Origin: an uncultured Prevotella sp. | GTDB taxonomy: Bacteria; Bacteroidota; Bacteroidia; Bacteroidales; Bacteroidaceae | Assembly: GCA_934183135.1 (NCBI GenBank) | Contig: CAKPRX010000004.1 | Span: 1 to 49,295 of the forward strand | Direction of reading: 5' to 3' | Length of the DNA stretch: 49,295 nucleotides | In this document: in pieces, positions 17,541 to 25,743 of the stretch | Position numbering within the stretch: the first letter of the stretch is position 1 | Layout of the letters: each line of letters starts with the position of its first letter | Made by a program: the position numbers and the translations under genes | The notes under the pieces: generated by a model | What the model was told of the DNA's origin: nothing | Seen by the model: the letters and a program-made list of their open reading frames with translations, nothing else | The model's database searches: none

Positions 17541-19046
17541 TTACTTGCTATCCTTCTTCTTATAAGTAACAATGCCGAAGACGCGCGTCTGTACATTGTC
17601 CTGCGGATTGAGCCGCTTCAGCGTGACAACGTGGTCGCCCTCGGGCAGGTCGAATATCGCGAAAATCTCGTTGGCCCTGCTGTGCTGGTCGGCCGGCATC
17701 GTTACGATACGCTCGATACGGCCATCGACCGTCACCTGGACCTGGCCCACGTACTGGGGGTCATCGGCCTTGAGGTCGCCACGTATGACCACGCCACAAC
17801 CGTTGAACCTGATGTCGCCCACGCGGTCTATGGGCTTGTTGCCCAGGCCCCGCTTAGACGTGGCCACAATCCCCTCGAAGCTCTGCTCGAACCTTACGGG
17901 CTTGACGGGCTGCACGTTGATGCGGGCCGTGGTGGCCGACACGCGGCCGCCATTCTTGGCTATCACCTGGAGGGCATGCTTCAGACTGAGCTGGTACGCG
18001 CGGTTGAGCGAGATGTCGGTATACTTGAAGGGGATGTCCTCGGCCGACTTAACCGACCGCTTCCAGTAGTCGGGGATGCGGTTGTAGCCCAGCATGGTAC
18101 CTAAGATGCCGCCCGCGGTAGAGGGGTTGCAGTCAGAGTCCTGTCCGCAGCGCGTGGCGATGTCCACGGTACGCCCAAAGTCGCCGTTGCCGTAGAGCAA
18201 GCCCATCACCACATAGGCGCTGTTGATGGTGGCGTCTATGCTGGCCTTGCCCCGGAAGTTGTCGGGACACGCCTTGTGCCTGCCGTAGGTGTCCTCTATC
18301 TGCTGCCACGTGACGCGCCAGTCCTTGTTGGCCCGGCAGGCGGCAATGGTGGCTGCCATACACTTGTAGAAGTGCGACTGGGCCGGGATGGCCTTGAGGG
18401 CCTCGGTAACGATGTAGTTGACATCGTTGGAGACAAAGGCCAGCGAGAGCATCGTGGCCACATACACGCCGCCATACCAGCCATCGCCGTAGCACATCAT
18501 GTGGCCGATGCCGTCGGCATAGTGGGCAGCCGTCTGGGGCATGCCCGGGCTCATCAGTCCGGCGTAGTCGGCCTCGATCTGGAAGTCGATGTCGTCGGCA
18601 TGAGGATTGTTCTTCCAGTAGCCGGAAGCGGGAGGCTCCATACCGTTGAGGATGTTGTAGCGGGCACCCTGATTGGCCGCCCACAGGGGATAGCCGGCGG
18701 TGGCAAAGGCGTGGGCAAAGTCGGAGATGGGTGCGTGGAGCCCCTTCTTCTCGAAGACATCTACGAAGGTGAGGTCCATGTAGATGTCATCGTACAGTCC
18801 GGGCAGGTACTTGTAGTAATGGGCCACCAGGGTGTCGTTCCAGGCTATGTGGGTAGAGTCGGGAATCATGCGGCCGGGATACTTAAACTCGGTGGGGCCA
18901 CCGTAGGCACAGCCTATGGTCTTGCCGGCCCATCCGCCCTTGATCTTGTCGAGCAGCGTGGCCCGGCTCAGGGTAACCGTCTTGGCCTGTGCGCCCAGGG
19001 CCAGCACGGCGGCTGCCGCCAGGGCTAAAAATCGTGTCTTGTTCAT
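17541..19046 (-). CDS. Secreted ADP-ribosylglycohydrolase-fold protein, paralogue 1
   Basis: This 501-aa exported protein has a signal peptide (MNKTRFLALAAAAVLALGAQA). It has an ADP-ribosylglycohydrolase (DraG/ARH) domain from about residue 25 to 370 and a C-terminal beta-rich domain of about 110 residues. Metal-site motifs of the fold are recognisable: GLYDDIYMDLTFVDVF, HADDIDFQIEADYAG and GQDSDCNPSTAGGILGTMLG. The family cleaves N- or O-glycosidic bonds to ADP-ribose, but in this sugar-kinase context release of ribose from nucleosides or ADP-ribose in the periplasm is more likely (inference). It is about 70% identical by eye to the gene just upstream. The start at 19046 is set by the signal peptide. 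It is last in the operon, behind a 140-bp gap that contains a hairpin. Confidence 0.88.
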   Translation of the reverse strand: MNKTRFLALAAAAVLALGAQAKTVTLSRATLLDKIKGGWAGKTIGCAYGGPTEFKYPGRMIPDSTHIAWNDTLVAHYYKYLPGLYDDIYMDLTFVDVFEKKGLHAPISDFAHAFATAGYPLWAANQGARYNILNGMEPPASGYWKNNPHADDIDFQIEADYAGLMSPGMPQTAAHYADGIGHMMCYGDGWYGGVYVATMLSLAFVSNDVNYIVTEALKAIPAQSHFYKCMAATIAACRANKDWRVTWQQIEDTYGRHKACPDNFRGKASIDATINSAYVVMGLLYGNGDFGRTVDIATRCGQDSDCNPSTAGGILGTMLGYNRIPDYWKRSVKSAEDIPFKYTDISLNRAYQLSLKHALQVIAKNGGRVSATTARINVQPVKPVRFEQSFEGIVATSKRGLGNKPIDRVGDIRFNGCGVVIRGDLKADDPQYVGQVQVTVDGRIERIVTMPADQHSRANEIFAIFDLPEGDHVVTLKRLNPQDNVQTRVFGIVTYKKKDSK

Positions 19047-19092
19047 TGTTGTGTGATGATTATCTAAGTATATGGGTAAACTGATAATAGTA

Positions 19093-19145
19093 AGCGGAGT
19101 GTAACTCTTAACGCCCGCATGGGCCGTTACGGGTAACACTCCGCT
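19093..19145 (-). other. Intra-operon hairpin between the two paralogues
   Basis: Ten-bp perfect arms (AGCGGAGTGT at 19093-19102 and its complement at 19136-19145) lie in the 140-bp gap between the paralogues, with a further GC-rich stem at about 19153-19176. It could be an attenuator or an mRNA-processing/stability element; there is no T tract. Confidence 0.4.
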
Positions 19146-19186
19146 CGCCTATACGCCCACCGGCGGGGTGGGTGTAGCAGCGCTAT

Positions 19187-20689
19187 TTACTTGTCCTTCT
19201 TCTTGAAGGCTATGTAGCTATAGACATTGCTCTTCACGTTGTCCTGAGGATTGAGGCGCTTCAGGCTGATGGTGTGCTCGCCATCCTCCAGGTCGTAGTT
19301 CCAGTAGATGTCGTTAGAACGTCCATGGTAACCACCGGGCAGCTTCATAACGGGCATCTTCTTGCCATCGATGGTCACCTCGACCAGACCCACGTAGTTG
19401 GGGTCGTCGCTGGTAAAGGTACCACGGATGACAATGCCGCAGCCGTTAAACTTAAAGGGCGCCACCTTGTCGATAGGCTTGTTGCCCAGGCCGCGCTTAA
19501 CGGCGGGGACAAGTCCCTCGAAGCTCTGCTCAAGGCGGACGGTCTGGATAGTCTGAGTCTTGATCTTAACCTTGTCGCCAGCCACCTTGCCACCATTCTT
19601 GGCTATCACCTGGAGGGCATGCTTCATGCCGAGTTCGTAAGCCTTGTTGAGCGAGATGTCGGTGTACTTGAAGGGGATGTCCTCGACCGGCTTGAGCGAG
19701 TTCTTCCAGTAGTCGGGGATATTGCTGTACCCTAACATGGTACCTAAGATACCGCCGGCGGTAGAGGGGTTACAGTCTGAGTCCTGGCCGCAGCGCGTGG
19801 AGATGTCCAGGGTCTTGCTGTAGTCGCCGTTGCCGTAGAGCAGGCCCATGACAACATAGGCGCTGTTAATCTTGGCATCGATATTGAATGCCTGGTACAC
19901 ACCGTCGGGGCAGAGGTCGGCCTCGCCATACTTCTCCTGGATCTGCTTCCAGGTGGTACGCCAGTCCTTGTTGGCCTTGCAGGCAGCGATGGTAGCCGAT
20001 ATACACTGGTAGAAGGTAGACTGGGCGGGGATGGCCTTGAGGGCCTCGGTAACGATGTAGTTGACATCGTTGGAGACAAAGGCCAGCGAGTACATCGTGG
20101 CCACATACACACCGCCATACCAGCCATCGCCGTAGCACATCATGTGGCCGATGGCATCGCTGTAGTGAGCAGCGGCACGGGGCATGCCCGGGCTCATCAG
20201 TCCGGCATAGTCGGCCTCGATCTGGAAGTCGATGTCGTCGGCATGAGGATTGTTCTTCCAGTGGCCGGAAGCAGGAGCGTCGATGCCGTTGAGGATGTTG
20301 TAGCGGGCGCTCTGGTTGGCGTGCCACAGCTGGTACTCGGCATTGGCAAAGGCGTGCGAGAACTCGCTGATGGGTGCGTCAAGGCCTTTCTTCTCGAACA
20401 CGTCGACGAAGGTGAGGTCCATATACAGGTCGTCGTACAGACCGGGGAACTTGTCGTAGTAATACTTCACGCGGCTGTCATTCCATACTATCTTGGTGTC
20501 GTCGGGAATGATACGGCCGTTGTACTTGAACTCGGTGGGGCCGCCAAAGGCACAGCCTATGGTCTGTCCGGCCCATCCACCCTTAATCTTGTCTAACAGT
20601 GTGGCCTTGCTCATGGTGACGGTCTTGGCCGAGGCACCTATGGCGAGCATGGCGGCACATGACAGGGCGAAAATCTTAGTTTTATTCAT
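19187..20689 (-). CDS. Secreted ADP-ribosylglycohydrolase-fold protein, paralogue 2
   Basis: This 500-aa protein is a tandem duplicate of its downstream neighbour, with the same architecture: signal peptide (MNKTKIFALSCAAMLAIGASA), ADP-ribosylglycohydrolase domain, and C-terminal beta domain ending SLKRLNPQDNV. The metal-binding segments GLYDDLYMDLTFVDVF and GQDSDCNPSTAGGILGTMLG are intact, so both copies should be active. Divergence is concentrated in the C-terminal domain and in the loop around residue 240, which suggests different substrates or binding partners. It begins 19 bp after the permease gene, so it is translated from the ribokinase-permease message. An N-glycosidase role that supplies ribose is inferred from the operon. 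Confidence 0.88.
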   Translation of the reverse strand: MNKTKIFALSCAAMLAIGASAKTVTMSKATLLDKIKGGWAGQTIGCAFGGPTEFKYNGRIIPDDTKIVWNDSRVKYYYDKFPGLYDDLYMDLTFVDVFEKKGLDAPISEFSHAFANAEYQLWHANQSARYNILNGIDAPASGHWKNNPHADDIDFQIEADYAGLMSPGMPRAAAHYSDAIGHMMCYGDGWYGGVYVATMYSLAFVSNDVNYIVTEALKAIPAQSTFYQCISATIAACKANKDWRTTWKQIQEKYGEADLCPDGVYQAFNIDAKINSAYVVMGLLYGNGDYSKTLDISTRCGQDSDCNPSTAGGILGTMLGYSNIPDYWKNSLKPVEDIPFKYTDISLNKAYELGMKHALQVIAKNGGKVAGDKVKIKTQTIQTVRLEQSFEGLVPAVKRGLGNKPIDKVAPFKFNGCGIVIRGTFTSDDPNYVGLVEVTIDGKKMPVMKLPGGYHGRSNDIYWNYDLEDGEHTISLKRLNPQDNVKSNVYSYIAFKKKDK

Positions 20690-20708
20690 GGTTGTATAAT
20701 AATGTATA

Positions 20709-21743
20709 TTAGTTCTTGGCGATGGCTATCATGCACAGGCCCACGATAAAGAGGACGAACATGAGCGAGAGCAGTATGTTGACGATGCTGCGGCTGCCCT
20801 TGAACTCCTTCCAGATGAACACACCCCAGAGGGCGGCTATCATGGGGGCTCCCTGGCCCAGTGCGTAAGAGATGGAGGCTCCTATCTTGCCACTGGCGAT
20901 GTAGCTCAGCACGGTACCCAGGGCCCATACGCAGCCACCGAACACGCCCACGAGGTGGGTAGACAGCTTGCCCTTGAAGTAAGTGGCATAGCTTACCGGC
21001 TCGCCCTCAAAGGGTTTCTTCATCACCACGGTGTTGAACACAAAGTTGCTCACGAAGATACCTACGGCAAAGAGGAAGAAAGCCGTGTAGGGAGTGGCCT
21101 TGCCTGCGGCAGGGGTCTCAAAGTTGGTGTTGTCCATGGCGTTGGCCACCAGGGCATAGAATGTAGACATGAGCACGCCGGCTATGATGGCCAGGACGAT
21201 GCCCTTCTTGGCTGTCGACGAGGCACTCTCCTTAGTCTCGACCACCTGGGCCTTGTCGCCTTTCTTGGCAGCGGCCACACCATTGAGGATAAGGGCCACC
21301 ATGACGAGGGCCACACCACCGAAGATGAGCACGGGGTTGCCCTGCTCGCCACCTACGAAGATATAGTTGTTGAGCACGCCCAGTACCAGTGCCAGGCCAC
21401 AGCCCAGGGGGAAGGCGATAGACAGGCCGGCCAGCGACGTAGAGGCCGAGAGCAGGATGTTAGAGAGGTTGAAGATGATACCGCCGGCCACTGCCGAGAG
21501 CACGCTGGCGGTAGACACCTGCATCAGGTCGGGCACGAAGCTGCGGCCGCCCTCTCCGATGCTTCCCAGGGTGAAGCCTATGATGAGCGAGAACAGCAGG
21601 ATACCTATTACATAGTCCCAATAGAAGAGCTCGTAACGCCAGGTCTTGCCGGCAAGTTTCTGGGTGTTACCCCACGAGCCCCAACAGAGCATTGTAACCA
21701 CACACAGCACGATGGCCAGTGAATAACTGCTAACTATAAACAT
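20709..21743 (-). CDS. Sugar (probably ribose) permease, GRP/ureide-permease-like DMT transporter
   Basis: This 344-aa inner-membrane protein has about ten transmembrane helices. The N-terminus MFIVSSYSLAIVLCVVTMLC followed by WGSWGNTQKLAGKTWRYELF is characteristic of a Bacteroidota permease family often labelled GRP sugar transporter, DMT multidrug permease or ureide-permease-like. It sits 28 bp after ribokinase and 19 bp before a secreted glycohydrolase. From memory, a member of this type (RusT) imports ribose in the Bacteroides thetaiotaomicron ribose-utilisation locus. Ribose is therefore the favoured substrate here, as an inference from synteny. Drug export is unlikely in this context. 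Confidence 0.82.
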   Translation of the reverse strand: MFIVSSYSLAIVLCVVTMLCWGSWGNTQKLAGKTWRYELFYWDYVIGILLFSLIIGFTLGSIGEGGRSFVPDLMQVSTASVLSAVAGGIIFNLSNILLSASTSLAGLSIAFPLGCGLALVLGVLNNYIFVGGEQGNPVLIFGGVALVMVALILNGVAAAKKGDKAQVVETKESASSTAKKGIVLAIIAGVLMSTFYALVANAMDNTNFETPAAGKATPYTAFFLFAVGIFVSNFVFNTVVMKKPFEGEPVSYATYFKGKLSTHLVGVFGGCVWALGTVLSYIASGKIGASISYALGQGAPMIAALWGVFIWKEFKGSRSIVNILLSLMFVLFIVGLCMIAIAKN

Positions 21744-21771
21744 AATTCGATAAGATTTTAAAAGGGTTATT

Positions 21772-22695
21772 TTAATTATTAGATTCTATCTCTGACAGAT
21801 GGGGCATGGACATCTGGGCGCCGCGGCGGGTCACCGATATAGACGATGCCTTGTTGCCGAAGCGGATGGCATCCTCCAGGGCCTTGCCCTCGGACAGGGC
21901 CACGCAGAGGGCTCCGCAGAAGGTGTCGCCGGCCGCCGTGGTGTCTACGGCCTTGACCTTGAAGGCCGGCACGCGTATGAGCTGGCCGTCAATGCGGGCG
22001 CATACGCCCTTGCTGCCCACGGTGATGATGACATCCTTGACCCCCAGTTTCTGTATCTCGTCCATGGCGCGGGTCATGTCGTCCTCGGTCTTTATCTCCA
22101 CACCCGATATATAGGCCGCCTCGGTCTCGTTGGGTATCAGGAGGTCCACATTCCTGAGCAGGGCCTCGGGCAGCGGCTCCTTGGGGGCCGGGGCGGGGTT
22201 GAGCACCACATAGGCGCCATACTTCTTGCCCAGGGCGGCGGCCTCGACGAGCGCCTCGACGGGGGTCTCGAGCTGCATGAGCACTATGCCGCCCTCGCGG
22301 AAGAGGGGCTCGGCGGCCTGGATGTCGGCAGGCGACAGGAGGGCGTTGGCACCCGAGTCGAGCACTATGCTGTTCTCGCCGCTGCTGATGGTGGTAATGA
22401 CGGCTACGCCAGAGGGGGCCTCGTCGGTCAGCGTGAGGGCCGACACGTCGATGCCCTCGCCCTTGAGCATCTCTACGGTAGAGTGGCCAAACTGGTCGTT
22501 GCCCAACTTGCCTATAAACACGGTCTTACCCTCTAAGCGGGCAGCTGCTACAGCCTGGTTGGCACCCTTACCTCCGTGGTTAGTCATAAACCCATGTCCA
22601 AACATGGTTTCGCCCGGTAGTGGGAAATGCTCGGCCGATATAACCAAGTCCGTATTGGCACTACCTACTACAAGAATCGTTTTCTTCTCTTTCAT
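21772..22695 (-). CDS. rbsK: Ribokinase
   Basis: This 307-aa cytoplasmic kinase converts ribose to ribose-5-phosphate. It has the ribokinase N-terminus ILVVGSANTDLVI, the ribose-binding HGGKGANQAVAAARL (GGKGANQA is diagnostic for ribokinase within the PfkB family), NPAPAP, ITVGSKGV and the catalytic VDTTAAGDTFCGAL with the Asp base. ATG 22695 (MKEKKT) is preferred, and another in-frame ATG lies at 22701. It is first in a four-gene operon (kinase, permease, two glycohydrolases) driven by the promoter at 22736-22766, divergent from a LacI-type repressor gene. Confidence 0.95.
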   Translation of the reverse strand: MKEKKTILVVGSANTDLVISAEHFPLPGETMFGHGFMTNHGGKGANQAVAAARLEGKTVFIGKLGNDQFGHSTVEMLKGEGIDVSALTLTDEAPSGVAVITTISSGENSIVLDSGANALLSPADIQAAEPLFREGGIVLMQLETPVEALVEAAALGKKYGAYVVLNPAPAPKEPLPEALLRNVDLLIPNETEAAYISGVEIKTEDDMTRAMDEIQKLGVKDVIITVGSKGVCARIDGQLIRVPAFKVKAVDTTAAGDTFCGALCVALSEGKALEDAIRFGNKASSISVTRRGAQMSMPHLSEIESNN

Positions 22696-22735
22696 TATCA
22701 TGGTAAAACTGGTTAAATTATGCGATTTGATTGTG

Positions 22736-22766
22736 CTAAAGTAAAAAAAAATAAACCAACCTCAAA
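22736..22766 (-). promoter_or_regulatory. Promoter of the ribokinase operon
   Basis: On the minus strand TTTG (22763-22766), 19 bp, then TACTTTAG (22736-22743), one mismatch from TAnnTTTG. The leader to ATG 22695 would be about 35 nt. LacI presumably binds near here, but I could not identify a clean operator palindrome in the 144-bp gap. Confidence 0.65.
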
Positions 22767-22805
22767 ATAATTCATGTTTTTTTTTCCGAGGAAACAAAAA
22801 AAACG

Positions 22806-22813
22806 TACCTTTG
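22806..22813 (+). promoter_or_regulatory. -7 promoter box of the lacI-type gene
   Basis: TACCTTTG matches TAnnTTTG exactly, 33 bp before ATG 22846. Only a T run occupies the -33 position. Confidence 0.5.
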
Positions 22814-22845
22814 AGCCACAGTAAATAATTTATACCTCGTGTAGC

Positions 22846-23889
22846 ATGAAAAAGGAAACACTGGAAGATTTGTCCAAGATAACCGGCTTCTCGAAAACCA
22901 CTATTTCGCGGGTTCTCAATGGGAAAAGCAAGGAATTTCGCATTAACGAGGAGACCTGCGAGCAAATAATCAGTGTGGCCAAGGAACTCAATTATCGGCC
23001 CAATCTGGTTGCGCAATTTTTGCGCAAAACCGAGGGACGAACCTTGGGCATCGCGGTGCCGTACATCAGTAACCCCTTCTTCGCCCAGCTGGTTTCCACC
23101 ATCACCATCGAGGCCAAGAAGCACGACTATACGGTCATGCTCTTCGACACGCAGGAAGATGCCAACATAGAGAAGAAGTGTATATCGGCCATGGTAGAGT
23201 ACCAGGTAGACGGCATCATCATCGTGCCCTGCTGCGAGACCCCGGACCTGCTGGAGATAATCAGCAAGAACATACCCGTCATCCTGATAGACCGGTACTT
23301 CAGAGACTCGTTTCTGCCGTACGTCTCTACCAACAATTTCAAGGGGGCCTACGATGCCACAAGGACTCTGCTCAACGCCGGGCACCGCAACATACTCTGC
23401 ATAAGGGGCCCGGAGAGCGCCGTGACCACACAGGAGAGGGCCAAGGGGTGCCGGCAGGCCATAGTAGACTTAGGCGAGCCTTGCCGGCTCAAGATTCACG
23501 GCAACGAGTTTTCCATCCAGAACGGATATACCGAGACCAAGGTGGCCCTGATGAAGCCCAACATGCCCACGGCCATCTTCACCATGAGCACCAACATCCT
23601 GCTGGGTACCATCAAGGCCATCAACGAGCAGGGACTCAGGATCCCGGACGACATATCGGTCATATCGTTCGACGACAGCGTGTACCTGGACTACCTGAAC
23701 CCGGCCATCACGCGCGTGGCACAGCCCACGGAGAACATGGCCCTGGCGGCGGTCAAGATGATGATAAACTGCCTCAAGGAGGGCAAGCAGCTGCAGTCCA
23801 GGATATTCATGGCACCTACGCTGATAGCCAAGGACTCGATAAAGATTATCAATCCCTATACGGCACACCACGAACAGGCCGAGGAGTGA
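22846..23889 (+). CDS. LacI/GalR-family transcriptional regulator of the ribose locus
   Basis: This 347-aa DNA-binding protein has the LacI helix-turn-helix at residues 5-50 (TLEDLSKITGFSKTTISRVL, then the hinge helix near NYRPNLVAQFLR). A periplasmic-binding-protein-like effector domain follows (TLGIAVPYISNPFFAQLV, QVDGIIIVPC, IPVILIDRYF, and the C-terminal DDISVISFDDS). It is divergent from the ribokinase operon with 150 bp between the start codons, the classic arrangement for local control. Ribose or a ribose derivative is the expected effector (inference). As I recall, the Bacteroides thetaiotaomicron locus uses a different regulator, so a LacI regulator here would be a variation. Confidence 0.92.
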   Translation: MKKETLEDLSKITGFSKTTISRVLNGKSKEFRINEETCEQIISVAKELNYRPNLVAQFLRKTEGRTLGIAVPYISNPFFAQLVSTITIEAKKHDYTVMLFDTQEDANIEKKCISAMVEYQVDGIIIVPCCETPDLLEIISKNIPVILIDRYFRDSFLPYVSTNNFKGAYDATRTLLNAGHRNILCIRGPESAVTTQERAKGCRQAIVDLGEPCRLKIHGNEFSIQNGYTETKVALMKPNMPTAIFTMSTNILLGTIKAINEQGLRIPDDISVISFDDSVYLDYLNPAITRVAQPTENMALAAVKMMINCLKEGKQLQSRIFMAPTLIAKDSIKIINPYTAHHEQAEE

Positions 23890-23965
23890 TGTACACACGG
23901 GCCTAAAGAGGTGTGCCCACTGCCTGCGAATGGTTCCGGGCAGAACTTAACGACACTATAAGACT

Positions 23966-24127
23966 ATGAAGAAGTATGTATGCGATGTGTGCGGGTACAT
24001 CTACGACCCTGCCGTAGGCGACCCCGACAATGGTATCGAACCGGGTACCGCGTTCGAGGACATCCCAGACGACTGGGTGTGCCCCCTCTGCGGTGTGGGC
24101 AAGGAAGACTTTAGCCCCGTAGACTGA
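23966..24127 (+). CDS. Rubredoxin
   Basis: This 53-aa iron protein begins at ATG 23966 and ends at TGA 24125-24127. The two knuckles are intact: [12 protein letters not shown] at residues 5-16 (Cys6, Cys9) and VCPLCGVGK at residues 38-46 (Cys39, Cys42), giving the four cysteines that bind one Fe. DWVCPLCG and the [12 protein letters not shown] segment are family hallmarks, and its length is normal. Rubredoxins carry electrons to oxygen- or peroxide-detoxifying enzymes in anaerobes. It lies 76 bp after the LacI gene on the same strand. No own promoter box was recognised, so it may be read through from lacI or use a weak promoter. Confidence 0.96.
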   Translation: MKKYVCDVCGYIYDPAVGDPDNGIEPGTAFEDIPDDWVCPLCGVGKEDFSPVD

Positions 24128-24369
24128 CAGCAGGCCGGCCGACAGCATGGACGACCCTATGGCAACGGCCGCTACACTCATGGCGGCGGCCCCATATAGC
24201 CAGAGGATTAGCTGGCTATAAGCAGCTGCGCGTTTGGCGCGCGTGGCTTACACGGATATGGCCCCGACTGGCATAGTCGCGTACTGCGCAGGCTATGACG
24301 GTCGGGGCCGTAGCCGTCATGGAGGATGCCACGCACTACACCGCCATTATAGCCACGGCACGAACCGAG

Positions 24370-24441
24370 GAAAAACCTTTACACGCGGCTGTATATTTAT
24401 GCAAAAACGCCCCTGGTTTTGCATAAATATACAGCCGTAAC
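24370..24441. repeat. 72-bp palindromic repeat, copy 1
   Basis: Identical to 49222-49293 except for one base. It contains 21-bp perfect arms (24386-24406 and 24417-24437) around a 10-nt centre ACGCCCCTGG. Each arm includes TGTATATTTATGCA or its complement, itself a near-palindrome resembling an ArgR box. Confidence 0.85.
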
Positions 24442-24630
24442 GCCCACTTTTCGGGGCGTAATTCTCGGAAAAATCTAACAAACCAGGACTGTTTTCGGGG
24501 CTTTCAGGGCTGTTTTGGGGCATCGCGAGGGCCCGGGAAGTAACAACCTTTTACAAAACAGGGGCATTTACCGCCTTTTACGCCGCTATTTCCGGCTCCA
24601 GCGAAGATGGTTTTGGGGGTCGCCGAGATG

Positions 24631-24692
24631 GTCATTTTTTAGCTCGCGATGGTCATTACGATTCTAATGACCATCGCGAGCTAAAAAATGAC
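24631..24692. repeat. Perfect 28-bp inverted repeat with 6-nt loop
   Basis: The arm at 24631-24658 is the exact reverse complement of 24665-24692, with the loop CGATTC. The core includes AGCTCGCGATGGTCATTA. No coding sequence overlaps it. It could form a very stable hairpin in RNA from either strand. Confidence 0.9.
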
Positions 24693-24915
24693 GGTTTCCA
24701 GGTGGTCTGAAAATTGGCATTTTCGGCACCGCCGTACCCCCGGTAAGCGTACAGGCAAAATACAGAAGGCCGAAAAGCCCTCGGACGATGCCGAAACGGC
24801 AGAAATGTATATTTATACATTATCAGAAAAAACTTTACGATACCTGCCGGAAAACTGTCCGTCGGCATTAGCGGTCAGGCAGCCTGTGTCTGCATACAGG
24901 GGGGCTTTTACCTTC

Positions 24916-25743
24916 TTACCCTTTTACGCTTTGACCTTTCAAGGCCCTGTGCGCCATACGCTGCATGAGCCGCGCCGTGGCGGCGTCGACACCGGTAGGA
25001 CGGTAGGGGTTGCCCACAACGCTGCGGCCAGTAAGAAACTCGCACCAGGTGCAGGCGGCGGCATAGCGGCCGTAAGCCAGCTGGAGGTGGAAGCCGTCGC
25101 GGTTGAGCACATCGCCCATCTTCTGGCGGGCCAGCTGGATGGTTACTCCCACGGGGATGACCCGGCTGATGCCCACACGGGGCAGCACCTCGGCCGCGGT
25201 AAGCAGTATGTTGCCGTACATACGCTGCTGGCTCCTGCCGTAGAACCTGAAAGCGCTGTGCGTGCTGCCGGCCGGATAGGCCCACGTAAGGTGCCAGGCT
25301 ATCTGCACCCGCGGATTGGTACTGGTGGCCAGCACGTAGTCCTTGAGGTGCTGCAGGTTGGCGTAGGTATAGGGCAGACCCGAGAAGTGGCTGGCCTGCT
25401 GCAGGGTGATGATGTCCCAGCGGTCATCGCGTATGATGGTGGCCAGGTCCACGTTCTTGCGGGTGGTGGTGTGGCCTCCCACTATCTTGCGGTAACGGTA
25501 TTCGGGCTTGGCGGTCTGCGCGTTGGCCCAGTGGCGGTCTATGGAGCATCCACCGATGTAGGCGTTGCCGATGACGAGGCTGTCGCCCTGAGCCGCGGCC
25601 AGCTCGTAGAGATACTGCTCGACCGCGTCTTCCGAGAAGCTGTTGCCTATGGCCAGCACCCTTACCACCCGGCGCGCGTCGGCCGTACCGGTGGCCAGCA
25701 ACAGCAGCGCCACCAGGGCCGTCAGCATCTTACGGATGGTCAT
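24916..25743 (-). CDS. Exported SGNH-like hydrolase, DUF4886 family
   Basis: This 275-aa protein has a signal peptide (residues 1-23, ending TADA) and the DUF4886 hallmark VLAIGNSFSEDAVEQYLYEL, in which the Ser of GNSFS is the likely nucleophile, as in SGNH hydrolases. An oxyanion-type Gly/Asn region (GNAYIGGCSID) follows, and a C-terminal Asp-His pair appears in NRDGFHLQ. The family is common in gut Bacteroidota near polysaccharide-utilisation genes and probably removes acyl groups from carbohydrates, but no substrate is proven here. Its ATG overlaps the ispG stop by 4 bp (ATGA), so it is translationally coupled, an odd partner for an isoprenoid gene. Confidence 0.85.
   Translation of the reverse strand: MTIRKMLTALVALLLLATGTADARRVVRVLAIGNSFSEDAVEQYLYELAAAQGDSLVIGNAYIGGCSIDRHWANAQTAKPEYRYRKIVGGHTTTRKNVDLATIIRDDRWDIITLQQASHFSGLPYTYANLQHLKDYVLATSTNPRVQIAWHLTWAYPAGSTHSAFRFYGRSQQRMYGNILLTAAEVLPRVGISRVIPVGVTIQLARQKMGDVLNRDGFHLQLAYGRYAAACTWCEFLTGRSVVGNPYRPTGVDAATARLMQRMAHRALKGQSVKG

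Larger units (their letters stand above)
24128..24915. other. Convergent non-coding stretch rich in palindromes
   Basis: There are about 790 bp between the 3' ends of rubredoxin and the DUF4886 gene. No convincing ORF is present. It holds: a 9-bp-arm hairpin at 24195-24220; a compound hairpin with 9-bp outer arms and 5-bp inner arms at 24260-24309; a 72-bp repeat with 21-bp arms at 24370-24441; a perfect 28-bp inverted repeat at 24631-24692; and a TGTATATTTATACA palindrome at 24806-24819. No promoter box was recognised. Confidence 0.6.

Noticed and set aside
24631..24692. Invertible promoter (phase-variation) switch
   Set aside because: The arms are only 6 nt apart with no promoter between them and no recombinase gene nearby.
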